Source: Sarcomyxa edulis
Taxonomy: Eukaryota; Basidiomycota; Agaricomycetes; Agaricales; Mycenaceae
DNA length: 64,000 nucleotides
Assembly (NCBI GenBank): GCA_009761415.1
Contig: QUOL01000001.1
Span: forward strand, 3,720,001 to 3,784,000
Direction: 5' to 3'
The position numbers were made by a program, and so were the translations under genes. The notes under the pieces are model-generated. The model saw only the letters and a list, made by a program, of their open reading frames with translations. It did not search any database and had not been told where the DNA came from. Numbering within the stretch: position 1 is the first letter of the stretch; every line of letters begins with the position of its first letter. Below, piece after piece: positions 20,646-32,233 of the stretch.

Positions 20646-22235
20646 CTACCAACGCGTGATATCAACCTCGGCCTCCCCAAATATACTCGTCTTCTTGACC
20701 TCAAAGCCTTCACCTTCAACTACACCCTGATCTCCCTCATAATAATCTCCCAAAACACCTCTCAACCATCTTCCCACAACCCCATCGATGATCTCAAACT
20801 CCAACAAGAAACCATCATGACCCTCCCCGCTCTGTACAACATATAACTCGCTCTCCGGAATATAACGCGCAAGAAGTGCTTGTTCCGATGGCGTGAAGAG
20901 ACCGTCAGATTGTACGGAAAGGATCAAGCTCGGAGGGAGGAGTGCGAGGATTTGTGCAAGAGGATCTACGGACTTTCCGCTGGATGTGGCGTATGTTGTA
21001 AGCAGTGCGGAGTTGACCCAATCTGGAGTAGTAGTAGAAGACGGAGGGGTCGTTGGTGGCCACCTCCCCCTCGCTATATCATGCGAATCCATCTTCCTCG
21101 TGATATGGATATAACAATTCGCGTCGAACCGGGCTGTGAATTTGTCGCCTTGATATCGGAGGTAGGATTGCGCAGAGAAGACAGGGGGTTTCGGTGAAGT
21201 AGGATGTTCCGTCGTCGCAATGGAGTCGCCGTTCGTTGGCAGAGTAGGTATTGGAGCTGATATGGGAAGAGACGAAGATGATGAATTCGATGCAGCAGGG
21301 ATTGGTGTTCGTGTCCGTGCACTCCGATGCCCGTCATTATGTGCGGCCAGTGCATCGTCTCGAGGTAGAGTCCGTGGAGGGGAACGTGGGGGAGTGAGAA
21401 CACCGCTATGACTCACCGGTGTGTTCTGCGATCTCCTTCCAAACCGACTCTCAAACGAATCCCTGGATCTATACGTCAACAATGCACTCATCCTCGCCGC
21501 CGCCAATCCCGACCTCGGCTGGTGTCCTCCTTCGCTGAGATAGAAGTAGCCGTCTTGATACACCGGATCACTGTAAATGCTCTGTCTTTGAGCTTCCCCC
21601 CAGGAGATACACCATGCGGAGTGTCGTGCAGAGGTGGCTATCGGGATGATGTGCCGTATGTATCCCTTTGGCGTGCAAAGAGGCCATTCGAGGACGGCCA
21701 TACCACCCATAGAACCACCTATGGCGACGGCGACAGAAGAGACTGAGAGGGAATCGAGGACTAGTTTGTGGATTCTGACAAGGCATCAGTGGTGATTTCT
21801 AGTGATTGTATGATGGGACCAACCGAACGTCATCCCTGATAGTTGTAGGAGGAAATTCGGGACCATAGGGTTTCTCTGTATCGGGGTTGATGGTTATAGG
21901 TGAAGCAGAACCGTATGGTGAACCTAAGACGTTGGCACAAAATATGAAGTATCGCGTAGGATCAAAAGCCTTTCCACTGCCCATCAATGGACCCCACCTA
22001 TCCTCTAGATAAGTAAAAAAGAACATAATGATAGAAGTGCAACGGACCAGTCCTCAACATCTGCGCTCCCCGTAAACGCATGACAGATGATCATCACATT
22101 ATCTCTAGACTCGTTAAGTTTTCCCCAGGTTTTATAAGCCACGGGGACCTCATGTAGGGTTTGTCCACATTCGAGGGTGAAAGATGGGACGATATGGATC
22201 GTCTGGTCGATTAGATGTGTAAGTACAGAGGCCAT
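20646..22235 (-). CDS. MET2: Homoserine O-acetyltransferase
   Basis: Acetylates L-homoserine with acetyl-CoA, the entry step of fungal methionine synthesis. An alpha/beta-hydrolase fold protein with PVAYKTWGKLNESRDNVM, ICHAFTGSADVEDWWGPL, CANVLGSPYGSASP, the nucleophile Ser in IGGSMGGMAVLEW, then ATSARHSAWCISWGEAQRQ, the catalytic Asp in VQSDGLFTPSEQ and the catalytic His in GEGHDGFLLE. A Ser/Pro/Thr-rich insertion of about 100 residues (TPPRSPPRTLPRDD and following) sits in the lid region; fungal enzymes often have a variable insertion here. The three exons are joined by introns near 21784-21822 and 22000-22050. The start at 22235 gives a short N-terminus compared with yeast Met2. Confidence 0.94.
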
Positions 22236-23816
22236 GGAGGGTATTTTACGGGTCTTTTTAGGTGCACCTGAGATGAGAGAGTCTAGAAGTGAATATTCCC
22301 AAGTCCCAATGCACCGATGAATGAGTCAGGAAGAGAAATGAGGAGATAAAAGAATTGAGGGGGAATTGGGGTAAAAGTGCGAAAAGTGTGGCGTCTTGAT
22401 TGCGACTTTGGATTTATTTGAAAATGACTCAGGCTTCAGTTCGACCGTCATCTTCAAGCTACAAGCTCATACCTCTTGAGCCTCTTTCTTTCATGGATAC
22501 ACGTTCAGGTCGTTGCTGGGATTTCGAGATACACCTCTGGAAAGAGAGTTCGTGATTCGACAAAGTGGTCCAAAAATTACGGGAGAGCGGGCTACTCGGC
22601 GAGTCTATGCGGCCTCGGACACTGGACTACATTGATCGATAACATGGGCGTATGTTCTTATCATGAAAGCATACGATGTTAATGTTAATGCTTTAGCTGC
22701 TCGGGTACCCGCAGTGGAATGATGGTTCCCTCGTGCGTATACATCAAGCTCAGGCTTGGTCGTCGAAGCAGTGACGCTCAACACTGTTCTGGATCACCTT
22801 TTCGCCGCTCTTGCTGCCTGGTACAACGTATTGTACACGGTGTCGTAATCCTAATGATCACAAACCTGCGATTACTGAAACTATCTGCGAGTTCTGTTTC
22901 CGTGATTTAGATTCAATGAGTCGACTAGGTCTGTCCATCTTCACGCGCCAGGAGGATCCTCTATCAGCCTATCGGGCCCTTGCGTCAAAGAAAGGCCACG
23001 GAATCGCACTTCCGTAAAGCTCACTGGCCACGAGAACAAGCTGTCGAAAGATAACCGTCCTGATTTCACATATCTTCCCTGTGGACAAAGACCGGCTGGG
23101 ACATATGCCAAATTGAAATAGCCTGAGACTCCTCCCTCCGTATACCTCCTGCGATATCGATGGCGTTACCGGCCATGACCCCGTTTATCACGGTGTCGCT
23201 GAGTCCTGGTGACATATCGAGGGGGTGTACACCTATTGGCCTAGTCTCCCACCATCACCATTTCACGATCAATCGTCGCTGTCCTGTATTAGCCATGATC
23301 TTAATACATGTAGCACTCATACATGCAACACCGTTTCTCCGGCTCCTTTGTGCTAGATTGGCATACCTATACTGCGACCGTCTATCGTCACCACCCCAAA
23401 TCTCATTTACAATCGTCGTTCAAGGCCCGGCTGTCTTTGACTGTCTATACCGCAATACTATCTTACCAAAACCCCCACTCGCGCAGTGCTCCTGTTTTTG
23501 TCAGGTTCGAGTCTGTTGTACGGGGACTTGCCGGGGCATCTTAACAGCGACTACGAACTCTGTCTTGTTCAAAGATGATTCACGCGACTCTGCAGTGGTC
23601 TTCACGATCCATCTTGTGATAACTCGACTATCCCAGATATGGATTTCTACACAACGAGACTGGAATGGAGACTTGAAACCTATTAGGAATTACACGAGAA
23701 ACAGGAAGTTGGCGTCAGACATAATAGCCTGCCACAATGGGTAAGAACCTTCGGAAAAGACTGTACTTTCGTCAGTTAGAAGTTTCAAGAAGAGTCACTC
23801 TGGACTTACCCTCTGA
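22236..23816. other. Intergenic region with a possible unresolved small gene
   Basis: An ATG at 22424 opens a frame of 40 codons. A plausible intron (donor GTATGT near 22650, acceptor TTTAG near 22695) and an open stretch ending at 23018 follow. The latter encodes two CxxC pairs (TYCTRCRNPND and ICEFCFRDLD), like a small zinc ribbon. I could not connect these pieces into one consistent frame, so no CDS is called. A further 194-codon open frame at 23160-23744 has no domain and odd composition. Confidence 0.3.
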
Positions 23817-24554
23817 TTATACACCCATTGTCGAGAGCACGTTCTTCGCCTTTTCAGTAAGATTCTCCCGCTTGCGCGTCTTCCTGCCATTCTCCAAGTT
23901 AGCCCTCGCAACGCCCTTTACAGTCATCGTTCCCGTCGCGGAAGTCTTCAGCGGGACACTTGTCGTTAAATAATCCTCGCTCATGATCTCCACCCCGGCC
24001 TCTTTCCTCGCAATGTCATACCCCCCAGGAGATCCAGCATTCCACTCCTCATTCCACGCATCCAAGATGAAGAACATCTTAGTCTTGAAGTGATACTTCC
24101 TCTGATAGAGCGTCAGGCTCTCCCTAGGATGCACGCTCACAGTGATGGTTTTAGTCTGACTCTTCGTCGTCTCGTACGTCGTGAACACCTTGACCTGTTG
24201 ATCCATACTCATCGACAGACCCTCAAAGGCGGCTCCGATACTGACAGACGTGGTCACCTCGGTGCCGCTGGTGACCTTGAGCTCGGTCTTGTACTCTTTA
24301 GAGTACGTTTGCGCTGCGGAGGTGTTGTTCTCCCATGACATGAGTGGCACCCAAGTAGTGTCGACGAGGTAGGTATCGTAAGCAGCGAAGAAAGCTTGAT
24401 CTCCTGGAACAGAATAGATGGTGGATCGGCCAGAGTTGACTATAACATCGCCACCGCTGGGTTTGTAAACGACGTATTTGGAGAAGTGGCTGGACTATGA
24501 AATTCTTTCAGCGTGATGAATCACTCCATGGAACAGAAAATCTGAACACACCAT
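23817..24554 (-). CDS. Small protein resembling aerolysin/ETX-MTX2-type beta pore formers (uncertain)
   Basis: About 226 residues, with no signal peptide or hydrophobic segment. The coding sequence appears to start with an ATG (24552-24554) that is followed directly by a 57-nt intron (24495-24551); the second exon begins SSHFSKYVVY. The middle is a long run of alternating Ser/Thr-rich beta strands (KVTSGTEVTTSVSIGAAF, SQTKTITVSVHP) flanking a stretch with amphipathic alternation, then LTLYQRKYHFKTKMFFIL. This layout recalls the C-terminal pore-forming module of the aerolysin superfamily, which fungi carry in some lectin-like defence proteins. The match is by pattern only. The C-terminus is basic (ENGRKTRKRENL). 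It could instead be an unrelated beta-rich protein. Confidence 0.6.
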
Positions 24555-25314
24555 GGTAGATAGAATTTTGACGGTCAAAATCAAAGATTTACTGGTCGAG
24601 GGGAGTTGGATTGCTAGCTAGTCGGATTTTATTCTTGAAAGCGCGAGGACTTTACAGTATAACATGTCCGGCATAGCCTTTGATTTCGCGAAAAGAGCCG
24701 GAAGACCATTTGTCCTGTCAGGTCTGTTCAGATGTCGAATTATGGATTTCCAGAGTCCTCAGGGTAGCTGATCATAAGACAATCGGATAACTTCGACGTC
24801 GCCTCAGAAAAAGACAGGGCGCATTGAAGATCAAATGTATGGTTCAACGGAACTATGTTCTGAGTTGACGGTGAAACGTCATACGAAGCACTGGACGGAC
24901 TCACTTCGTGAGCACAGAAGTCATTTTACCACCGCTGCCAAACCACCTTCCATCCTATGTCGGGCCTCTGTATCTCCTGATGACGTCCCGATTCAGGGTT
25001 ACTTATTTCACGGAGGTCGAGCCAAAAGAAACGCATAGAGCGACACAATGTAACGCATTCGTACCTTGCAAGTAGTATGGAATTCAGACCCAAATTCAGG
25101 TTGATCATTGTCTGCGCCCCAAAATATTATTCGTGTGGCCGATCCTGCGCCACACTGGCCTCGAAATTGTAAGCATGACGGTGAACCGACCTGATTCGCT
25201 CCTCGCGTTCCTTGCACGCAAATTTCGGCGTAGAAGCTATGATTGGCCAATGGCAGCGACATTCCCGACTCTCTGTCAACCATTGTAGTGGGACACTGCG
25301 GGCGCAGCTAGTCG
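24555..25314. other. Intergenic, nothing recognised
   Basis: Only short overlapping frames without motifs, between two minus-strand genes. Confidence 0.5.
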
Positions 25315-26475
25315 TCATGAAGAAAAATTATATTTCTTGCGCGCGCTCCGCTGGATAATACTCGGCCAAATCCAGTACAACAGGACCGCAGCCCTCATGA
25401 CCGCAGGAACGAAAACTGTTCCCTCATCTTGGTCTATAGCTTTCACACATCTCTCTGCGACGACTTCCCTTTTTAATCCGTGGACGTTCGGGTCGGCTTC
25501 AACAACGGATCCTCCGTCGACTGCTGATGCGCGGAATGAGCCTTCTACGGTGGAGGGGAGGATGTAGGAGAAGGAGATGGAAGGATTTTCCATAGCGAGG
25601 GACTGATAAAGCAGGAGGGAGGCGGATTTAGTGGAGGCGTAGAGGGATCTAGTCGGAGCAGGAATCGCTGCAGCTAGAGAGGAAACGAGGAGGATGGATG
25701 GGGACGAAGAAGTCTGCTTGAGGAGGGGAATCTACGACAAGTACGTGTTTTTATTTTTTGTTGCAGCTTGTGAGTTGGTCATACGCGATCTGGAAGAGCT
25801 GGGAGACATACAAAGGTGACAGCAGCTACGAGAGGCCCAACGACATTTCCCGTTGTCGCTGCAGCCATCACATTGATGGCATTGTGGATGCCCTCTTGGC
25901 TCGTTTCATTGGGAACAGAGGCCTTTCCTTGGGCTTCAACGCCCGCTACGGCCATCAGCGGTCGAAGGGCAGATACTTAGAGAGGTAATAAAACTGACGT
26001 ATCAGTTTCAGTTTTACTCGGGCAGGGAACTAAGCAAACGTACCGCCTGCTGCGACGATGACTGTATCGACGCCATCCCACTCTGAGTCGAAACAATCTT
26101 GATGCACGAGATACTCAGTAGATACATCTTCTACTCACCTGATTTCAAGGCATCCCTGACACGAATCATGTCGTCTACATTCGAAAAGTCCCCTACCACT
26201 CCAAGTGCTTTTGTGGGATCACCCGCGACCGAGCACTCGGTAACAACATCGTCAACCTGTGTCTTTCTGCGTCCTACTATACACACGCGGGCACCTCTTG
26301 CAGCGTAGATATGTGCAATAGCGCGTCCGATCCCTCCCGAGGCACCTAGAATCAGAACCCTCTCTTCGTTTTTTGAGATTTTTGAAAACCGGCGAGGTTG
26401 TTGTAAAGTACGCCTAATTGCAAATAAGACGGGTATAGCTGCTAGCAAGATAGACGTCCATCCGATACGAGCCAT
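25315..26475 (-). CDS. Membrane-anchored short-chain dehydrogenase/reductase
   Basis: NAD(P)-dependent oxidoreductase of the classical SDR family. The start at 26475 gives an N-terminal hydrophobic anchor (SILLAAIPVLFAI) followed by basic residues. The cofactor motif LILGASGGIGRAIAHIY follows, with IVGRR after the second strand suggesting NADP(H) preference. The catalytic region has LLVSSLAA (Ser) and YASTKSA (Tyr-x3-Lys). A second hydrophobic stretch lies near the C-terminus (AAVLLYWIWP). The anchor and length resemble ER enzymes of lipid metabolism such as 3-ketodihydrosphingosine reductase or 17-beta-HSD-like proteins, but the substrate cannot be read from the sequence. It is transcribed divergently from CHS7, with 228 bp between start codons. 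Confidence 0.88.
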
Positions 26476-26703
26476 GATCCATGAACAGTTCAACGAGCTG
26501 ACCGTCGATGTGAGTGTGAAAATGCTGCACCGCCACCTTGCCTCGACACCGTTGCCACCTTCCTTCTTCCCACAACATCTCCGCCTTTCGCTGGGCTTTA
26601 CGCCATTCAAGACATTATAATTCGTACTCAAACTCATCGACTTTCCTTACCATAATCTAGCCAGAAAGAACTTGCAGAAAGGACTATCCAGCGAACCCGA
26701 ACG

Positions 26704-28114
26704 ATGGGGGTCACTTTCGGATCCTTCGACTCAATTTGCCAAACCGCTGCCCTCGTCATTTGTCCGCTGGTGGGAACGGATCAGGGTATCGAGCCTTCGT
26801 GTTACAGCAGGAATGTGGATGTCGCTGGGACTCTTATCTTTCAACCTTGTCAGTTGGCTGTTTAGTTCACGATGACCGGCGAACCCTGTGTTGCATCGTC
26901 ATCGACTAACTCGAAATTTTCTTTCCAGCAACATGTTTCGTTCACATCGTCGCAATTATAATGACAGCTATAATGATATACCATATACGAAGCAAATATA
27001 CCGCCGTCGGTGAGTCCCTTTGGCCCAAAGCATGCCTTTTCCCGCACCTCAATCCTTGCTTCCAGGTCGCAAAGAAATCGTCATGTTTTTCTGGTTATTC
27101 GCAGTCATTGAACTGCTCGCAATGTTTCTTGATTCTGGCATAATACCTACAGCTAATGTCAGCTACCCAGTGAGTGTTTGCACTCCTGTCTCATTGAGTA
27201 TGATATTGAATGTCGTCCCCCTTTGACTTGACAGTGGTTTGCTGGAGTTTACACGGGGCTAGTTGCCGCCGCATACACTTGTATCCTCATCAACGGATTC
27301 GTAGGATTCCAATTCGCTGAGGATGGCACACCACTTTCGCTATGGGTACTCGATGTCTATTTATCCAGCAATAAACCCGACACTGACATTCCAACACACT
27401 TTAGCTCCTGCGGATAGTCTGCCTAGTAGTCTTCGGTGTCTCCTTTTTCGTCGCCATTGCTACGTTCAAAAACTTCGCTAGCTTCAGTTATACCAAGCCT
27501 ATCGGTCTCTGGATCATCTACATCCTATGGCCCCTTATCTGCGTAGTCATCTACGTCGTCTCGCAGTTAATCCTCGTATTCCGTACGCTCGATGATCGAT
27601 GGGCTATCGGTGACATCGTCTTCGGGGCGGCCTTCTTTACTGCTGCCCAGATCTTGTTATTTGCGTTCAGCGTCACGATCTGCGATGCCGTCAAACATTA
27701 CATCGACGGCCTCTTCTTCTTCACGCTTTGCATGCTGCTCAGCGTCATGATGGTATATAAATATTGGGACAGTATAACAGTGCGTAGCTTGTCTTCGTGG
27801 TACGCCCTTCGCTGTCTGACCTATCTCTTTTCCAGCGCGAGGACCTGGAATTCTCTGTAGGCTCCAAAGCGGCCGTGTGGGAAGTGAAAGATCCTTTACT
27901 AGCAGGTGGTCCTTCGAGTGGATTGGATTATTCCGAAGAGGACTCGGCGAGCAATTATCATGGAGCTCCTGCAAGCCTAGTCGGAGGCGCACCAGCGAGT
28001 CTTGTAGGTGGAGTTAGCGGGCAGCAGCTATATCAGAAGGGAGGTTACGGTTACGGTGGTGGGGGTGGGGGTGGAGTAGGTCGGGGATATCCACCATCAT
28101 CTGAGCGGTATTGA
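26704..28114 (+). CDS. CHS7: Chitin synthase export chaperone
   Basis: ER membrane protein needed for folding and ER exit of class-specific chitin synthases, hence for cell-wall chitin. The start [20 protein letters not shown] matches the conserved Chs7 N-terminus. Six exons give seven hydrophobic helices, including [69 protein letters not shown] and [18 protein letters not shown]. The cytosolic tail has a short tandem duplication (GAPASLVG twice) and a Gly/Tyr-rich end ([17 protein letters not shown]). Length and topology are normal for the family. Confidence 0.94.
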
Positions 28115-31100
28115 GGGAGTGGTGTTGATTCATGTCACGGACGGAAACGGACGCTCCTGTGCATGTGATCGGATTTATCGTACTTGGGTTTTTCATTTTT
28201 CTATGACCACCCTCCCGTTTTGCTATAACTAATAATTTGATTGCATATACCAAACGATTCTCGCAGATCATCCCCGTCATGAGTTCTTCCCATTTGTTTT
28301 CCCCGGGTCCCTATGACATATGTCGCCATGGACCCTCAAGAGTCTGGCGTGGAAATGGAGTTGTCCGGGCACAGTCGCTAGTGGCATCAAAGTGGCATGC
28401 ATTCATGCTCGGGCTGGCCCCGGGAAGTCAAGACGCTTACACCGATCTTTCGTCCCGTCATTTCAAAGGAATTGGAAACAAGGGCCTTCATTTCCATATT
28501 GTGCTAACTTATCTCCTTGAGCGCTGGCTGATCGCAACCTTTTATCTGACTACAGGTCCCATAGCATGAGCTCGGAAGTCACAATGGAGTCTGCCGCTGC
28601 GACTCACGAGCGCGAGATGGAGATTCTGACTTCCCAGTCACAAGTGACAAGCATCCATCCATCTACGATTCGCATACTTGTATTCGTGAGTAAATAAGTA
28701 TTCGCTGTGGCATGCAAACTCCGCGCCCTCCATCGTGGCTGTCAACCAGGTCTGTTTCTGTTTGGATTACATATGCCCCCTGCGTTATATTGGGAACGAT
28801 CGATAATCCAAAATACCAAATGTAGGGAGCTTCGCCTACATGCATGCTTAGGGGACGATTGAATCAACCGGAGTCTCCCAACGGTCCCACCTAAATATTG
28901 TCTTTCCTGAGAGAAGTCGAAGGCTGGACCTGATTGGGCTCAATGACAAAGCAACCACTTGGAGCTCGATACCCTGTAGATGGAACATATTTACATCGAT
29001 CATGCGTATGTGGACCTGTTATTCTTTCCTGTTCTTTGACTTCGAGAGCCTTCCAACCTAACCTACTTATAACTACATCGGCCTCGGGAGATCCCAAGCC
29101 TTTACACCTTTCGAGATGCAGTGCTCCGTGGCTCCTGTGGCACCGCATCTGTGATATGTAGGTAAATGATATTTACACCCGAAGCTCAGCTCAGCAGACT
29201 CTAACCCCATTATAATTTCGCGTTTCTCGAATTCGAAACGACATATTAGCTTCTCTTGGCCCGTCCGTGGACATGGAACTTGATGATCGGCTCCCGAGAC
29301 CCAAGTAAGCCCAAGTTATCCATGGCCATGCATTATGTGCATCTTTGCCTCATCTTGATCCTTAGCTCACGCTGGGTGTTCATCAAGTTTCCGTCGTTTC
29401 CTGAGTCTAACCGTTTCCGCTATATTCCATGATGATGATACGCATAAGAGTGCTTATGGTCTCCCCCAAAAGCCGTCATAGTCGTTGCTTACTTACATGC
29501 ACCCTCGAACAAGGTATAATCATGCATCTGCAATGTGTAGCTCCCGGACGGTCTAATTGACGCGTTACCGCCACCGCCACGTACCCAAAAAGGGAATGCA
29601 ACAACGTGGCAAAGCGCCAAACAGCGAGTTACCAAACATCGTCACACACGTCCAACACGTGTTTTGCGATTCAAGGGGTTTCCTAATTAGGTAAAATGTA
29701 AAAAATGATTCCCGGCGCCTATACAGTTTCTACCTCAGTAGCACCGTTCGCGCCGTGATGCCTCGATGGCGAGACCTTCTTCATATCAGTGCTGGCCAAT
29801 TTGTTGCTGCGTAGCCGTCGTCAACGGATCCAAAGAGGTCTCAATGTATTAACATGTTGAAATCATTCTACGGCATCTGCAGCTGTCGAATGTTCATCCA
29901 CTCTTTTTTTCATCTCAGAAAAGTGGGTAGTGTGATCATACGTACGATATGACTCCAGTAGTAGGGACGTCTCTTCTCCGAATGCCCGATGTCCTAGATG
30001 GGTTTAGAGTTAAGCTACGCCATGATCCAGATACAAAGATCCCACCCTGCAGGCAGCAATTGGGGCTTACGCGAAGGTTAGCAGGAGGACAATGGTCCGG
30101 CAACTTCTGTTAACCTTCGGGCCTTGATTTTGATTTATTTTCTGTAATTATTTATGGTTATGAGGATAATAATATGCCATAAGGCACGGTGACGTTTTGG
30201 GGCGAAAAGAATTTGAACCGGATCTTTTTCGTCAGGATCGCCTAAATCGGCTTGATGATATGTAACTCTTCCAAATCCGCGGGCGACGCGAAGGCTTTAC
30301 ACCGGAGTATATCACCGTGCCCATCGTCTGGCGACTTCACGCACACCCCAGCGAGTGAATGTGAGTTTGATGTACACATACCTATTTACTTACCCCTTAT
30401 GAATCCAGAAGCCTACGAGGAAGGAACAACTACTCATCAGTGAGTTATTGCGGAGTGTCAGTGAATGTTCCATTTCTTACAAGTCGGCAGAGCTCGACCG
30501 AAAATACCCATCGACCCATCTCATCCAGCCCAACCGCCTCCTTCGTTTTTTCATCACTGAGTCTTCCCCATTCTCTTCCTCTTGTGAATCTGTCAGCGTT
30601 GCTGTGGTTGCGGATTTTTGCCGGCTCTCAACAGCCTTCAAGTCGTGTTGGTTCCCCCATTGTATATATGTACGTCCGTTTCCGTTTCTCTGATTGCGGC
30701 TGGCCGGGCACGGGGAAGCTCGTCCCAAAGCGGTACCGCGACTATGATCGCATCCTTGCTTGATTAAGGTTCCTGGGCGTGTGGCAACTCTTCCAAGTGA
30801 TAGGCAGGCTCATGTTCGTGTGTAAGAGATCCTGCATCTATCGCTGACGCGCCGACGAACTGACCTTGAAACTTTTAGACATGGATGCTAGCGCCCTTCC
30901 CTGTGATGTGGGGAAGAAGGGCTTATTGGGGGAGTGAGCTTCTGACTAAAATTGGTCCGTGTTCTCCGTTTGCGATGTGCATGGTGGGCGCTGCGTGTGT
31001 GTGTGTACTTGCTGTTGTTCTACTTCTCATGAAAATCGGGTCGGTACCAATCCTTTTTTGTCTCGTATCATGCTACTATCATCAGCGCGGAGGAGATGAA

Positions 31101-32233
31101 GATGTTTGTTGGTTGGCCCACAAGTCCCTTAGACTCTTGACGTTCTATCCGGGTCATTCATTCTCTTTATTTTCCCCCCTTACGATGTAGCGCGAACCAA
31201 TCCCCTCTGGGTGGGTGGATACTCGTCAAATGTATTTCTAGAGAACGCCGGACGGTGCATTTAGTTACAGTAATCTATTGAATCCTCTCCTCCCATTGTT
31301 CCGAGTCTGTTGGTATATTTACAGTCGAAAGCCTTAACATTCAAGAGCGAGAAGACTGCCTTGTGCATGCGAGGGCCCAATGCAGTCTTACGTTCAGACG
31401 TTCTGGTTGCAAGGTTGTATGCTCCGGTTCCGTGGATGAGAGTGTGAGAGACCTCCGAAGCCTCCGTTCCGGTGTGATTAGTAGCACGTGTATAGCCGAA
31501 AGCAATCTCCGTCCAATTTTACTTAAACGCGCGTGGTCACAACCCCTCGCGGGTTGTGTCACAATGTTAAATGATCGTGTCGGCTCTTGAGGCAGGTAAA
31601 AGTGATCCAGTTGAATTTCGCGGATGAGGTCTCAGTTTGTAGGAGAGATTCACCCGGGGGGTAAACGCCACAAGAGGTATCAATTGCCCTGGGTGGTGGG
31701 TACAGCATCTTACGGAACAAAAAAAAAAGAGATACAGGCATAGAACAGAACAGAACAGATGCAGCAGAGAGACACAGTGGAATCAGTACAAGTAACGCTG
31801 TTGGAACCGTTGGGATAAAAACAGTTTGGAATCGAAAGTGATTAAAGTTCATCGAAATCCTGCTATAAAAGGAAATAGGAGCCGAGCGTGGGAAGGACTA
31901 TAATGTTAGCAAATACCATAAGCAGGCCCAGTTAAGAACAAGGCTATGGGGAATCCCTGGGGAATCCCCTGTGCCGAGGATGCCGGTGACCTGATTTGGG
32001 CTTGGAGTTGAAAAAAATCGATTTTTTTTTAAAGACAAGATCTGCGCAGTTCTCATGGAATTCCAGTTTGTTTGCAACCCTTGCAGTCGCGGCTTGTCGA
32101 CGGTATCCCCTGTTTGTCTCTAAGCGGGAAATCTAGCCACGTCCGCATTTTTTTACTCCTCCTCCGAGCCCGTTCAAGACTTCACACTTTTAAATATGAA
32201 TATACCCGCCCAAGCCTTCCCGTATTTTACACC
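28115..32233. other. 4.1-kb region without a convincing gene
   Basis: The longest gene-poor stretch in the window. The open frames (such as 28237-28569, 30440-30763 and 30885-31190) lack motifs and overlap each other in several frames. It contains a CCTAATTAGG palindrome at 29692-29701, a GAACA triplication near 31745 and a GGGGAATCCC direct repeat near 31950. It is probably the extended upstream region of the cyclin gene, perhaps with non-coding transcripts. Confidence 0.4.

Noticed and set aside
23160..23744. Plus-strand open frame of 194 codons
   Set aside because: Odd Cys/His/Ile-rich composition, no domain, no supporting splice structure; likely chance.
32072..32233. In-frame upstream ATG for the cyclin
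   Set aside because: The extra 54 residues look like translated leader; the ATG at 32234 is in better context and begins a Pro/Ser-rich N-terminus.
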